A DNA stretch of 64,000 nt from Herbaspirillum seropedicae (GCF_001040945.1 NZ_CP011930.1:4397021-4461020), one strand, 5' to 3'; shown: positions 8,786 through 18,247, numbered from the stretch's first letter. The notes: generated from the sequence alone by a model not told the origin. Numbers and translations: made by a program.

Positions 8786-9244
8786 ATGGAATGCACAGTG
8801 CGCTGGACCGGCTTGTCCGGCATGACCTTCACAGCTGAAACGGGCTCGGGCCACCTGTTGACCATGGATGGCGCACCCGACGGCGGCGGCCGCAACCTGG
8901 CGCCGCGTCCGATGGAAGTGGTGCTGGCCGGCACGGGCGGCTGCACCGCCTATGACGTCGTGGTGATCCTGCGCAAGAGCGGCCAGGACGTACGCGGCTG
9001 CGACGTGACCCTCAAGTCCGAACGCGCCGATACCGACCCCAAGGTCTTCACCAAGATCCACTTCCACTTCACTGTGCGGGGCCGCAATCTCAAGCCCAAC
9101 GTGGTGGAGCGCGCCATCAAGCTGTCCCATGACAAGTATTGCTCGGCCTCGATCATGCTGGAGAAGACTGCCGAGATGACGCACTCCTTCGAGATCATCG
9201 ACGACCTCACCGACACCTCCTCGGCAGCCGCGCAACAACAGTAA
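8786..9244 (+). CDS. OsmC-family peroxiredoxin-like protein
   Basis: 152-residue OsmC/Ohr-fold protein of the YhfA-like subgroup, probably a cytoplasmic thiol peroxidase or redox protein. The two conserved cysteines are present: one in GTGGCTAYDVV near residue 53 and the second in DKYCSAS near 120. The APRPMEVVLAGTGG loop precedes the first Cys. The frame stays open 35 codons upstream, but the ATG at 8786 matches the usual family start (MECTVRW) and the upstream part is Pro/Ser-rich. It stands alone and ends just before a bidirectional terminator. Confidence 0.88.
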   Translation: MECTVRWTGLSGMTFTAETGSGHLLTMDGAPDGGGRNLAPRPMEVVLAGTGGCTAYDVVVILRKSGQDVRGCDVTLKSERADTDPKVFTKIHFHFTVRGRNLKPNVVERAIKLSHDKYCSASIMLEKTAEMTHSFEIIDDLTDTSSAAAQQQ

Positions 9245-9261
9245 GCGGCGCAGCGCTCACG

Positions 9262-9287
9262 AAAAAAGCGGCCGAGGCCGCTTTTTT
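9262..9287. terminator. Bidirectional terminator between the OsmC-like gene and coq7
   Basis: GCGGCCGAGGCCGC hairpin (9268-9281) flanked by six A residues on the left and six T residues on the right; it works for both convergent genes. Confidence 0.9.
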
Positions 9288-9308
9288 CATGTCCCGCCAG
9301 GCCCTGCC

Positions 9309-9935
9309 TCAGATGCGGTAAGCCACCGTGGTCATGACCTTGGCCATGGCCTTCATCAAGCCCTTGACCGGCGCCGGCATCTCGGCTGCACCCAGGTCGC
9401 GCGCAGCCTGGCCGTGCTCGATCTCGTCGATGCGCATCTGGTCGACGATGGCGCGGGAGCGGTTGTCCTGCGCCGGCAGCTTGTCCAGATGGCCCATGAG
9501 GTGATGCTCGACCTGGCGCTCGGTCTCGGAGACGAAGCCCAGGTTGCGCGCATCACCCAGACGGGCGGCAATGCTGCCCAGCACATAGGCGCCGCCATAC
9601 CACAGCGGATTGAGCAGGCTGGTGTGCGAACCCAGCTCGCGCAGGCGCTCGGCGGTCCAGGCCAGGTGATCCTCTTCCTCGATGCCGGCGCGGGCAAAGG
9701 CGTTCTTGATCTCGGCCTTCTGCGCAAAACGCCCCTGGGCGTCGTACAGCGCCTGGGCGCACACCTCGCCGACATTGTTGACCCGCATCAGCCCGGCCGC
9801 GTGGCGCTTCTCGGCCTCGCTCATGACACCATCCGGCAGACCGCGTCCCGGATTGGGACGACTCTCGAACACCACGCCGTTGATCACGCGCAGGGCCTTG
9901 TCGAAATCGCTAATCAGTTCATCGACGAATTGCAT
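9309..9935 (-). CDS. coq7: 2-polyprenyl-3-methyl-6-methoxy-benzoquinol hydroxylase (Coq7 type)
   Basis: Di-iron monooxygenase that hydroxylates demethoxyubiquinol, the next-to-last step in aerobic ubiquinone synthesis. At 208 residues it carries the carboxylate/His ligands of the family: VNNVGEVCAQALY near 53-65, GIEEEDHLAW near 89-98 (ExxH), VEHHLMGH near 142-149 and DEIEHGQAA near 169-177 (ExxH). Beta-proteobacteria commonly use Coq7 in place of the flavoprotein UbiF. The ATG at 9935 has an AAAGG ribosome binding site. Other ubiquinone genes lie at the right end of the window. Confidence 0.95.
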   Translation of the reverse strand: MQFVDELISDFDKALRVINGVVFESRPNPGRGLPDGVMSEAEKRHAAGLMRVNNVGEVCAQALYDAQGRFAQKAEIKNAFARAGIEEEDHLAWTAERLRELGSHTSLLNPLWYGGAYVLGSIAARLGDARNLGFVSETERQVEHHLMGHLDKLPAQDNRSRAIVDQMRIDEIEHGQAARDLGAAEMPAPVKGLMKAMAKVMTTVAYRI

Positions 9936-10020
9936 ACAGCTCGCCTTTCTCTTGCTATTGAGGACATCCCGGCCAGCTCGCCGCCGGGGACGGAGGAACA
10001 GGGTCGATGCGCCTATGCGC

Positions 10021-11055
10021 TCAGACCATCTTCCAGTTCATCTGTTCACCGGCCGACAGCGGCACCACGGTTGCCTCGCCCATGGGCAGTTCAGCCGGGA
10101 TGGACCAGGTCTCGCGCTTCAAGGTGACGGTGCCGGTATTGCGCGGCAGGTCGTAGAAGTCCGGGCCGTTGAAGCTGGCGAAGGCTTCGAACTTGTCCAG
10201 CGCACCCGCGCTGTCGAAGGCTTGCGCGTACAGCTCCAGGGCATGCAGCGCGGTATAGCAGCCGGCGCAGCCACAGGCGTGTTCCTTGGCGCCCTTGGCG
10301 TGCGGGGCCGAATCAGTGCCGAGGAAGAACTTGTTATTCCCCGAGGTGGCCGCGGCCACCAGCGCCTTGCGGTGGGTCTCGCGCTTCAACACGGGCAGGC
10401 AGTAATAGTGCGGACGGATGCCGCCCTTGAAGATCTCGTTGCGGTTGAACAGCAGGTGGTGCGCCGTGATCGTGGCGGCGGTGGGCCCTTCGCCGGCCAG
10501 CACGTAGTCGGCCGCTTCCTTGGTGGTGATGTGCTCGAACACCACCTTCAGTTCCGGCATGGCCTGGCGCAGCGGCTTCATGATGCGCTCGATGAAGACG
10601 GCCTCGCGGTCGAACAGGTCGATCTCGGGATCGGTGACTTCGCCGTGGACCAGGAAGGGCATGCCTACTTCCTGCAGCACTTCCAGGGTCTTGTAGCACT
10701 TGGAGAGGTCGGTCACGCCGGCATCCGAATTGGTGGTGGCGCCGGCCGGATAGAGCTTGACCGCCTTGACGAAGCCGCTTTCCTTGGCGCGGCGGATCTC
10801 ATCGGGAGGGGTATTGTCGGTCAGGTACAGCACCATCAGCGGCTCGAAGGACATGCCTTGCGGCAGCGCGGCCAGGATGCGCTCGCGGTAGGCGCCAGCC
10901 TGGGCGGTGGTGGTCACCGGCGGCTTCAGGTTGGGCATGACGATGGCGCGGGCGAACTGGCGGGCGGTGTGCGGCAACACGTCCTGCATGGTGGCGCCGT
11001 CGCGCAGGTGCAGGTGCCAGTCGTCCGGGCGGGTGATGGTCAGTACGTTGCTCAT
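10021..11055 (-). CDS. pyrC: Dihydroorotase, class II
   Basis: Zinc amidohydrolase that cyclises carbamoyl aspartate to dihydroorotate in pyrimidine synthesis. 344 residues. Metal ligands are visible: HLH at 14-16, the carboxylated Lys at 100 in [21 protein letters not shown] and [10 protein letters not shown] further on, and GTDSAPH for the catalytic Asp. The frame extends 20 codons upstream, but the ATG at 11055 gives the usual family start ([20 protein letters not shown]). Stands alone on the minus strand. Confidence 0.97.
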   Translation of the reverse strand: MSNVLTITRPDDWHLHLRDGATMQDVLPHTARQFARAIVMPNLKPPVTTTAQAGAYRERILAALPQGMSFEPLMVLYLTDNTPPDEIRRAKESGFVKAVKLYPAGATTNSDAGVTDLSKCYKTLEVLQEVGMPFLVHGEVTDPEIDLFDREAVFIERIMKPLRQAMPELKVVFEHITTKEAADYVLAGEGPTAATITAHHLLFNRNEIFKGGIRPHYYCLPVLKRETHRKALVAAATSGNNKFFLGTDSAPHAKGAKEHACGCAGCYTALHALELYAQAFDSAGALDKFEAFASFNGPDFYDLPRNTGTVTLKRETWSIPAELPMGEATVVPLSAGEQMNWKMV

Positions 11056-11231
11056 TGCGGATCTTTCGGTCTTGGTGTGGGTGTCGGTCCGAGGATGACG
11101 GATCAGGCGAGGCATCCCGGCGGATGCGGGCTGTGGAGAGCCAGCCGCGATGTCTTCAGGATCGACATTCTACCGTAGCCGTCAAGCACCCCGGCGCGCC
11201 CGCCCTGCCCGCTTTTGATATAGCCCAAACG

Positions 11232-11265
11232 ACAAGGGCCGCCCCGTTGCCGGAGCGGCCCTTGC
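11232..11265 (-). terminator. Probable terminator of the gltIJKL operon
   Basis: On the minus strand AAGGGCCGCTCCGG pairs with GCGGCCCTT around an internal loop (about 11234-11262). The T tract after it is short, so termination may be partial, but it is placed right after gltL. Confidence 0.6.
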
Positions 11266-11285
11266 TGCAGGACAGGCTGGCGCGA

Positions 11286-12014
11286 TCAGTGCGTGATGAT
11301 CTTGGCCAGGAAGTCGCGTGCGCGTTCCGAACGCGGCTGGGCGAAGAACTCGTCCTTGGCGCAATCCTCGACGACCACGCCCTTGTCCATGAAGACCACG
11401 CGGTTGGCGACCTTGCGGGCAAAGCCCATTTCGTGGGTCACGACCATCATGGTCATGCCTTCCTGGGCCAGGCCGACCATGACGTCGAGCACTTCATTGA
11501 TCATTTCCGGGTCCAGCGCCGAGGTCGGTTCGTCGAACAGCATGGCGATCGGGTCCATCGACAGTGCACGGGCAATGGCCACACGCTGCTGCTGGCCGCC
11601 GGAGAGCTGGCCAGGGAACTTGTCCTTGTGCGCCAAGAGGCCCACGCGGTCCAGGTACTTCAGGCCCTTTTCGGTGGCCTCTTCCTTGGAGCGGCCCAGC
11701 ACCTTGATCTGGCCGATGGTCAGGTTCTCGCGGATCGAGAGGTGCGGGAACAGCTCGAAGTTCTGGAACACCATGCCGATGCGCGCGCGCAGCTTGGACA
11801 GGTTGGTCTTGGGGTCGCCCACCGAGACGCCATCGACGGTGATGGTGCCTTTCTGGAACGGCTCCAGGCCGTTGACGGTCTTGATCAGCGTGGACTTGCC
11901 GGAACCGGACGGGCCGCACACCACCACCACGTCGCCCTTCTTGACGGAGGTCGAGCAGTCGGTCAGGACCTGGAAGCTGCCGTACCACTTGCTGACATTG
12001 TTGAGTTCGATCAT
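11286..12014 (-). CDS. gltL: Glutamate/aspartate ABC transporter ATP-binding protein
   Basis: 242-residue ABC ATPase of the polar amino acid import type. The Walker A motif GPSGSGKST is near 35-43, the Q-loop in GMVFQNFELFPH, signature LSGGQQQRVAIARAL near 135-149, Walker B AMLFDEPTSALDPEM, and the switch His in MVVTHEMGFA. It energises uptake through GltJ and GltK at the inner membrane. Last gene of the operon; its ATG has a CAGGAGAA ribosome binding site. Confidence 0.95.
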   Translation of the reverse strand: MIELNNVSKWYGSFQVLTDCSTSVKKGDVVVVCGPSGSGKSTLIKTVNGLEPFQKGTITVDGVSVGDPKTNLSKLRARIGMVFQNFELFPHLSIRENLTIGQIKVLGRSKEEATEKGLKYLDRVGLLAHKDKFPGQLSGGQQQRVAIARALSMDPIAMLFDEPTSALDPEMINEVLDVMVGLAQEGMTMMVVTHEMGFARKVANRVVFMDKGVVVEDCAKDEFFAQPRSERARDFLAKIITH

Positions 12015-12097
12015 TTGATTCTCCTGGATTTCTGAATTCTGGATTCACTGGCCGCCAGCCTGTCGCATTAGCGCACGGGCGGCGGCCGTCAAAGGCA

Positions 12098-12793
12098 TTA
12101 GCGGATGATGGCGATCTTCTTCTGGAAGCGCTTGACCAGGGTCGACAGACCGAAGCTGAGCACGAAGTAGACCACGGCCACGAACAGGTACATTTCCACC
12201 AGGCGGCCATCACGCTGGGCGATCTTGGAGGCGCTGGTCACGAAGTCCGGCACCGAACCCAGCACGTAGACCAGCGAGACGTCCTGGAACAGCACGATGG
12301 TCTGCGTCAAGAGGATCGGGGTCATGTTGCGGAAGGCCTGCGGCAGCACCACGTTGCCCATCATTTGCCAGTAGTTCATGCCGATCGCATAGCCGGCGAA
12401 CACCTGGCCTCGCGGGATGGACTGGATGCCCGAACGCATGATCTCGCAGTAATACGCGGCTTCAAACAGGATGAAGGTGATCAGGGCCGACTGGAACGCA
12501 CCGACCTGGATAGGCTCGGAGGCGCCAATCATCCAGGCGCCGATGAAGGGCACCAGGAAGTAGAACCAGAAGATCACCAGCACCAGCGGAATGGAGCGGA
12601 TCAGGTTGACGTAGGTCGTGGCGATGAAGGACAGCGGCTTGTTGGACGACAGGCGCATCATCGCCAAGAGCGTACCCAGGATGATGCCGCCGGCCATGGC
12701 CGAGAAGGTCAGGATCAGCGTGAACTTCAGGCCGGTCGTGAACAGGTAGAACCAGGAACGCTGGATGACGTCGAAATCGAAATTGCTGAACAT
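12098..12793 (-). CDS. gltK: Glutamate/aspartate ABC transporter permease GltK
   Basis: 231-residue inner-membrane permease with several hydrophobic helices and the importer EAA loop, here GYAIGMNYWQMMGNVVLPQA preceded by the YCEIMRSGIQSIPRGQ segment. The YVNLIRSIPLVLVIFWFYFL region is characteristic of polar amino acid permeases. It starts 3 bases after the gltJ stop with a CAGGAGGG ribosome binding site, so the two permeases are tightly coupled and likely form a heterodimer. Confidence 0.93.
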   Translation of the reverse strand: MFSNFDFDVIQRSWFYLFTTGLKFTLILTFSAMAGGIILGTLLAMMRLSSNKPLSFIATTYVNLIRSIPLVLVIFWFYFLVPFIGAWMIGASEPIQVGAFQSALITFILFEAAYYCEIMRSGIQSIPRGQVFAGYAIGMNYWQMMGNVVLPQAFRNMTPILLTQTIVLFQDVSLVYVLGSVPDFVTSASKIAQRDGRLVEMYLFVAVVYFVLSFGLSTLVKRFQKKIAIIR

Positions 12794-12796
12794 GGA

Positions 12797-13546
12797 TCAA
12801 TGCCCTCCTGCGCTGGTGCTGCCGCCGGTGATGTAGCCCGGTACGGCGGTGACCTTTTCCAGCAGACGCGCCATGAACAGCGCGATGACCGAAATGATCA
12901 CGTAGATGATGGTGGCGCCGGTCAGGGCCTCGAAGGTCTGGAAGGTGAACTCACGCATCGAATAGGTCGCAGCGGTCAGCTCGACCAAGCCGATGGTCAG
13001 CGCCACCGAGCTGTTCTTGATGATGGCGGCGAATTCATTGGTCAGCGCCGGGATGATGATGCGGAAAGCCATCGGCAGCAGCACATAGCGATAGGTCTGC
13101 ACCGGGGTCAGCCCCAGCGCCGCACCGGCCATGCGCTGGCCGCGCGGCAGCGCCTGGATGCCAGTGGTCACCTGCACCGCTACGCGGGAAGAGGTAAAGA
13201 AGCCCAGCGCCAGGGTCGCGGTCACGAAGGAAGCGTCCGGCAGGCTCTTGATCCAGTCGCCGATGAAGGCCGGCAGCAGCTCGGGCATCACGAAGTACCA
13301 GAGGAACATCTGCACCAGCAGCGGAATGTTGCGGAACAGTTCCACGTAGCCGTTGGCGATGCGCACGACCCAGGGCTTGGTGGTGGTACGCAGGGTACCG
13401 AAGATGGTGCCAAGGATCAGTGCCATGATCCAGGCGCAGGCCGCAGTGGCCAGGGTCCATTTCAGGCCCGCCAGCAGCGTGTCGATGTAGGGGATACCAT
13501 CGGGAGACATCTCCCAGAAGATCCCCCAATTCCAGTTGTAATGCAT
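12797..13546 (-). CDS. gltJ: Glutamate/aspartate ABC transporter permease GltJ
   Basis: 249-residue partner permease. It begins with an aromatic MHYNWNWGIFWE segment typical of GltJ and has the GYVELFRNIPLLVQMFLWYF region and the EAA-like loop GAALGLTPVQTYRYVLLPMA. The frame runs 40 codons further upstream, but that part is not family-like and includes the intergenic terminator region, so I start at the ATG at 13546. It follows gltI after a hairpin that probably lowers permease expression relative to the binding protein. Confidence 0.92.
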   Translation of the reverse strand: MHYNWNWGIFWEMSPDGIPYIDTLLAGLKWTLATAACAWIMALILGTIFGTLRTTTKPWVVRIANGYVELFRNIPLLVQMFLWYFVMPELLPAFIGDWIKSLPDASFVTATLALGFFTSSRVAVQVTTGIQALPRGQRMAGAALGLTPVQTYRYVLLPMAFRIIIPALTNEFAAIIKNSSVALTIGLVELTAATYSMREFTFQTFEALTGATIIYVIISVIALFMARLLEKVTAVPGYITGGSTSAGGH

Positions 13547-13685
13547 AAATGGCCTCGTCTGTGTATCGAAGTCTGTGTTCTGTCGGGCGCGGTCACCAGG
13601 CAAATGCCGCGCCGCTTGTTTTGTGTTCGGTCGCCAGGCGCCGCCGACGATCTTGCCCCCAGGCAAGCGCAGCGGCGCTGGCTAA

Positions 13686-13714
13686 ACAAAACGGGGGACA
13701 GGCCCCCGTTTCGT
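13686..13714 (-). terminator. Attenuating hairpin between gltI and gltJ
   Basis: On the minus strand AAACGGGGGCC TG TCCCCCGTTTTG forms a GC-rich stem with a tight loop followed by a short T-rich run (about 13688-13712). Placed between the binding-protein gene and the permease genes, it would let only part of the transcripts continue and may also protect the gltI mRNA 3' end. Confidence 0.7.
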
Positions 13715-13739
13715 CAGATTGCACCAGGCAATACGCCGA

Positions 13740-14687
13740 TTACTTCTTCTTGCCCATGTTCTTCTGGGCTTCCGGCACGACAGCATAGGCAGCCGGATCG
13801 TAGGAGTCGGTCGGCTTGGCCAGCACGGCCTGCAGCTGCGGGCTCATCGGAACGTTCAGGTTCACACCCTTGGGCGGGATCGGCGACTGGAACCACTTGG
13901 CGTAGATCTTCTTGATGTCGTCGCCCTTGTAGACCACGGTCAGCGCATCGTCCACGACCGTCTTGAACTCCTTGTCACCCTTGGGCAGGATCAGGCCGTA
14001 CGGCTCCACCGACAGGGCTTCCGAGGACACCTGGTAGTCGCCAGGAGCCTTGGAGTTGGCCGCCAGCGAGGACAGCAGGATGTCGTCCATCACGAAGGCG
14101 GCGGCACGGCCGGTTTCCACCATCAGGAAGGCTTCGGCGTGATCCTTGGCAGCCAGGATGTTCATGCCCAGGTTGCGTTCGGCGTTCAGCGCAGTGATCT
14201 GCTTGAGGTTGGAGGTGCCGGAGGTCGAGACCACGGTCTTGCCCTTCAGGTCTTCCAGCGTCTTCAGGTTGGCTGCCTTCTTGGACAGGAACTTGTTGGC
14301 GGTCACGAATTCGGTCACCGAGAAGGCCACCTGGTTCCAGCGCTCCTGGTTGTTGGTCGCGGAGTCGCAGGAGATATCGGTGGTGCCGTTGGCGATCAGG
14401 GGGATACGGGTGGCCGAGGTCACCGGAACCATCTTGATGTTCAGCGAGGTCAGGCCCAGCTTCTTCTGGATCGCAGTGGCGGCCTTCAGGCACAGGTCGA
14501 TCGAGTAGCCTTGGTAGGACTGCTTGTCATCCAGATACGAGAACGGAATCGACGAATCGCGCACGCCCAGCGTCAGCGTGCCGGAGTCCTTGATCTTCTT
14601 CAGACGACCAGTGAATTCTTCAGCGTGAACCGAGCTCATCAGCACGCTTGCACCGACCAACACCCCTGCTAGCTTCAATAACTTCAT
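13740..14687 (-). CDS. gltI: Glutamate/aspartate periplasmic binding protein
   Basis: 315-residue type 3 solute-binding protein. A signal peptide (about residues 1-22, MKLLKLAGVLVGASVLMSS then VHA) is followed by the mature protein with GVRDSSIPFSYLDD, an IPLIANGTTDISCDS segment and AVLAKPTDSYDPAAY near the end. It captures acidic amino acids in the periplasm for GltJK-L. The start has a strong CCAGGAGGT ribosome binding site. First gene of the gltIJKL operon, with glutamate dehydrogenase nearby on the same strand. Confidence 0.94.
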   Translation of the reverse strand: MKLLKLAGVLVGASVLMSSVHAEEFTGRLKKIKDSGTLTLGVRDSSIPFSYLDDKQSYQGYSIDLCLKAATAIQKKLGLTSLNIKMVPVTSATRIPLIANGTTDISCDSATNNQERWNQVAFSVTEFVTANKFLSKKAANLKTLEDLKGKTVVSTSGTSNLKQITALNAERNLGMNILAAKDHAEAFLMVETGRAAAFVMDDILLSSLAANSKAPGDYQVSSEALSVEPYGLILPKGDKEFKTVVDDALTVVYKGDDIKKIYAKWFQSPIPPKGVNLNVPMSPQLQAVLAKPTDSYDPAAYAVVPEAQKNMGKKK

Positions 14688-15547
14688 TGTGTGACCTCCT
14701 GGAAAAATTTTTTACGTAGTGTATCAAAAGGCCTCTCCCCGAAACAGCGCAAACCGCCCGTGGAAAAGGCCGTCGGCTCTATTGAAAAGCCTGTTGTTGT
14801 TCTCTGCCGTGATGCCTATTTTCTGCCTTAACTCTCTGCTTTACCAGCCTTGTCTGCCCGCCCCTGGTCGTCCACTTGCTAAAAACCACCCCCACGGCGA
14901 ACCCACTGCTGGCACATTACTCATACGCAACTCGGCGGGCGCATTGTACGCCATCTGCCCCCGGGTCATGCAATCCGCAAAAACCCTCATCAGGCCGAGG
15001 CGTCGCCAGGCGCCTCATCAACACCCTTGGCCCGCACGCACCGAGGCAAACCAATATCGCCATACGGCAGCGATAACGGGATTCCTTCGAGCAATATCCA
15101 TGCCAGAACATCCTGGTTGCACGCATGCGCGCAACGCATACCAGGTGGCGCCAGACGAACAGGACATGCGCAAGCAACGCAGCGGATGGAGAAATGCGGG
15201 AACAAGGGCAGGACTGCCGGAAAACCGCGCCCCAGGCAGGCTGGCGAGGCGGTCAGTAATGCGGGATGGAAGGCTGGAGAACAACGATCGGCAGCGATGG
15301 ACACCACTACCAGGAAGACGCATGCGATCAGGCCGCTCGCATGCGCCGGACGCACATGCGGCAGCGCCCGGCATGCACATGCCGGGTCCGTCCTGAATCA
15401 GTGTGCGCCGCAAGGCCAGCCGGCCTGCGGTGCGCGTATGCACTGCAACCACGTCTCCTCCTTGACCTTCTCAATCGGCCGACGATCTTCTATCGGATCG
15501 TCTTGGGCCGGGTCACCCCGGTCGCCCGGGGGTGCTGCGTGATGGAA
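14688..15547. other. 860-bp gap between gltI and gdhA without a recognisable gene
   Basis: Open frames on both strands exist here but their translations are Arg/Pro/Ala/His-rich with no family resemblance and no good start sites, so I call none. The part next to gltI presumably holds its promoter. The rest is unusually rich in CATGC-containing words between about 15100 and 15390, including a perfect inverted repeat CCCGGCATG-CA-CATGCCGGG at 15367-15386, downstream of gdhA. This is the longest gene-free stretch outside the rRNA operon. Confidence 0.5.
15367..15386. repeat. Perfect inverted repeat downstream of gdhA
   Basis: Two 9-base arms CCCGGCATG and CATGCCGGG separated by CA. There is no T tract on either side, so it is not a standard terminator. 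It could be a protein-binding site or an mRNA 3'-end stabilising hairpin. Confidence 0.5.
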
Positions 15548-16840
15548 TTACGGATACAGGCCGCGCATCTCACGCGCCTGCAGCACGCGGGTGCAAGCCA
15601 CGATGAAGGCTGCGGTGCGCAGCGACACCTTCTTCTCGTCGGCCAGCTGCCAGACGGCGGCGAAGGCTTCGCGCATGATGCGGGTCAGGCGCAGGTTGAT
15701 CTCGTCTTCGGTCCAGAAGAAGCTGGAGAAATCCTGCACCCACTCGAAGTAGCTGACAGTCACGCCGCCGGCATTGGCGATGACGTCCGGCACGATCAGC
15801 ACGCCCTTGTCGCGCAGGATGTCGTCCGCTGCCGGCGTGGTCGGGCCGTTGGCGCCTTCCAGGATGATCTTGGCCTTGATCTGGTTGGCGTTGGCCTCGG
15901 TGATTTGCTGTTCCAGTGCAGCAGGCACCAGAATGTCGCAATCGACCGACCAGAATTGGGCGCGATCGGTGATCTCATCGGCGCCAGCGAAGCCCTTGAC
16001 GCTGCCGTTCTTGGCGACGTAGGCCTGCAGCGCCGGTACATCCAGGCCACCGGCGTTGAACACCGTGGTCACGTGATCCTGCACCGCGACCACCTTGGAG
16101 CCGGCCTCGGCGAACAGGCGTGCAGCGATGCCGCCGACGTTGCCGAAACCTTGCACCGCCACCTTGGCGTCCTTGATATCCAGGCCGCGCTTGGCAGCGG
16201 CTTCGCAGCCCACCACGAAGACGCCGCGACCGGTGGCTTCATGACGGCCCAGGCTGCCGCCCAGCGAAATGGGCTTGCCGGTGACCACACCGGAAGAGGT
16301 GCTGCCCTGGTTCATGGAATAGGTGTCCATCATCCAGGCCATGATCTGCGAATCGGTGTTCACGTCCGGCGCCGGGATGTCCTTGTTGGGGCCGATGATG
16401 ATGCCGATCTCGCTGGTGTAGCGGCGCGTGACGCGCTGCAGTTCACCGCGGGAGAGGGTCTTGGGATCGACACGGATACCGCCCTTGGCGCCGCCATAGG
16501 GCACGTTCACGGCCGCGTTCTTGATGGTCATCCAGGCCGACAGCGCCATGACTTCCGACAGCGTCACGTCCTGGTGGAAACGCACGCCGCCCTTGCCGGG
16601 GCCGCGCGAGGTGTTGTGCTGAACACGGTAGCCCTCGAAGTGGGCGATGGTGCCGTCGTCGCGCTCGATGGGCACATCGACCACCAGCATGCGCTTGGGA
16701 CGCTTCAGGGTTTCGACCCAGCGCGCCAGCGAGCCCAGGTAGGGCGTGACGCGGTCGATCTGTTCGAGATAGACGCCCCACGGACCGATGCCGTGCGGGA
16801 CGAGATAGGAAGGCACTTCGTGATTAGGTACGTTCGACAT
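15548..16840 (-). CDS. gdhA: Glutamate dehydrogenase (Glu/Leu/Phe/Val dehydrogenase family)
   Basis: 430-residue enzyme interconverting glutamate and 2-oxoglutarate plus ammonia. Motifs: [11 protein letters not shown] with PYGGAKGGI near 117 (catalytic Lys), [13 protein letters not shown] (catalytic Asp), [10 protein letters not shown], the nucleotide-binding [10 protein letters not shown], and EGANGPTTP. Length and the N-terminus fit the short hexameric class; cofactor preference cannot be told by eye. It lies between a glutamate transporter and a LysR gene on the same strand, suggesting a glutamate-use locus. Confidence 0.94.
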   Translation of the reverse strand: MSNVPNHEVPSYLVPHGIGPWGVYLEQIDRVTPYLGSLARWVETLKRPKRMLVVDVPIERDDGTIAHFEGYRVQHNTSRGPGKGGVRFHQDVTLSEVMALSAWMTIKNAAVNVPYGGAKGGIRVDPKTLSRGELQRVTRRYTSEIGIIIGPNKDIPAPDVNTDSQIMAWMMDTYSMNQGSTSSGVVTGKPISLGGSLGRHEATGRGVFVVGCEAAAKRGLDIKDAKVAVQGFGNVGGIAARLFAEAGSKVVAVQDHVTTVFNAGGLDVPALQAYVAKNGSVKGFAGADEITDRAQFWSVDCDILVPAALEQQITEANANQIKAKIILEGANGPTTPAADDILRDKGVLIVPDVIANAGGVTVSYFEWVQDFSSFFWTEDEINLRLTRIMREAFAAVWQLADEKKVSLRTAAFIVACTRVLQAREMRGLYP

Positions 16841-17176
16841 GATGCAATCGCTCCTTTGGGTTGCCGCGCTGTTGAGGACAAATATAGGCTTCCAAATTCC
16901 GACGTTCGCCAGGGCATGTTACTCCGTGATCACCTGCGCGCAAATCCTGCCTTGAGGCAAGGCGGCGCATGGCACGGAGGCGCGCCATGCCAGCCCGACG
17001 CCTCCTGCGCCTGCTGGAAATTCGTGCCTGTCCGATTCAGCGCCGCCATCGTAGCCAGCCGGCCAATCCTAGGCTAATGCTTTGTGAGCATGTAACTATG
17101 CATGCCATGCATAACCATGCAGAACCCACTTCCTATACGGGATTGCGGGTGATCAACAAGGATTTTTTTGGCGTAT
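16841..17176. other. Intergenic region upstream of gdhA
   Basis: 336 bases without a gene, holding the gdhA promoter region and the end of the LysR gene. The only clear structure is the palindrome at 17097-17113 surrounded by further ATGCA words (about 17085-17120). I see no sigma-54 consensus. Confidence 0.4.
17097..17113. promoter_or_regulatory. Palindromic candidate operator upstream of gdhA
   Basis: TATGCATG-C-CATGCATA is a perfect 17-base inverted repeat about 257 bases upstream of the gdhA start and 64 bases beyond the LysR stop. It has LysR-box form (T-N11-A within the repeat) and is flanked by partial copies of the same word. Binding by the adjacent LysR protein is inference. Confidence 0.4.
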
Positions 17177-18172
17177 TCAGCCCTTTTCGGCGGCACGTCC
17201 TGCCTTGCCACCGGACGTGCGCGCACTCCCCTTGCCCCCCTCCTGGCGCTGCGCATCGAGCTCCACCAGATACTCCCACAAGCGCGCCACCAGCGCCTTG
17301 CCAGCGCGCTGCGCAGTGGGGCGTTCGCGGTAGAGGCGAATCTCCATTTCCACTTCCCATTCCCCGGAGGGCACATCGGTGCGCGCCAACTGGCGGTTAC
17401 GTACTTCGCGTACCACCGAGGATTCCGGCAGGAAAGCCACCCCATGGCCCTCCAGCGCCATCATCTTGAGGCTCTCCGACATGTCGGTCTCATAGTGCTT
17501 GTCCAGGTGCAGCGGGCGTTTGGTATCGGCCATCATCAGCTCGACCATGCGTCCCAGATAGGCGTTGCTGGTGTATGAGAGGAAGGGAACGGGAGCCTTG
17601 GCGCTGCCCGGGAAAACGTAATCGGGCTTGCCATTGCGGTCGCAGCGCGAATAGGGACGCAAGGTTTCCGTGCCCATGGTCAGCATGTCATAGCGGCTGC
17701 TATCGAGCTGCACCGGCTGGCGCGGGTGGTGGTAGCAGAGAAGCAGGTCGCAGCCGCCTTCGACGATGGTCATGACGGCGTCGTGGACATTGAGGGCGAT
17801 GAGGCGCGTATTGATGGCGCCAAAGCCGGATTCCAGCGCGCTCAACCACTTCGGCATGTAGGTCAGCGACAGGGTATGCGGCACCGCAAAGTCGATGGTG
17901 GTCTGCGCGGTGGGACGCTTGCCGCGCAACAGCGCGCGCGTGTTGTTGATCTGGCCGAGCATGGCCACGGCCTGCTCGTAGAAGACTTCGCCGGCGGCGG
18001 TCAGGCGGGTGGGATAGGAGGTGCGGTCGATCAGGTCGGTGCCCAGCCAGGCCTCCAGCGACTGGATGCGTCGCGAAAAGGCCGGTTGCGTCACATGCCG
18101 CAACTCCGCCGAGCGACTGAAACTGCGCGTTTCCGCCAGGGAGACGAAATCCTCAAGCCATTTGCTTTCCAT
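17177..18172 (-). CDS. LysR-family transcriptional regulator (HypT/YjiE-like N-terminus)
   Basis: 331 residues. The winged helix-turn-helix is at the N-terminus: FVSLAETRSFSRSAELRHVTQ then PAFSRRIQSLEAWLGTDLIDR. The QPAFSRRI form of the recognition helix resembles the HypT/YjiE subgroup. The effector domain follows from about residue 95, and the tail is rich in Gly, Lys and Ser (last 25 residues), perhaps disordered. It sits upstream of gdhA on the same strand, so gdhA or itself are candidate targets. The effector is unknown. Confidence 0.85.
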   Translation of the reverse strand: MESKWLEDFVSLAETRSFSRSAELRHVTQPAFSRRIQSLEAWLGTDLIDRTSYPTRLTAAGEVFYEQAVAMLGQINNTRALLRGKRPTAQTTIDFAVPHTLSLTYMPKWLSALESGFGAINTRLIALNVHDAVMTIVEGGCDLLLCYHHPRQPVQLDSSRYDMLTMGTETLRPYSRCDRNGKPDYVFPGSAKAPVPFLSYTSNAYLGRMVELMMADTKRPLHLDKHYETDMSESLKMMALEGHGVAFLPESSVVREVRNRQLARTDVPSGEWEVEMEIRLYRERPTAQRAGKALVARLWEYLVELDAQRQEGGKGSARTSGGKAGRAAEKG

Positions 18173-18247
18173 TGCCCGCCCACTTCCCGTTCTAGGTCGA
18201 ATGGCGAATTGTGCCGCTGCGCCCGCGCCGGCGCAAGCTGCCCGCGT

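Noticed and set aside
14719..15396. 225-codon plus-strand frame in the gltI-gdhA gap
   Set aside because: Translation is Arg/His/Pro-rich without recognisable domains, it lacks a good ribosome binding site, and it overlaps other equally unconvincing frames on both strands.
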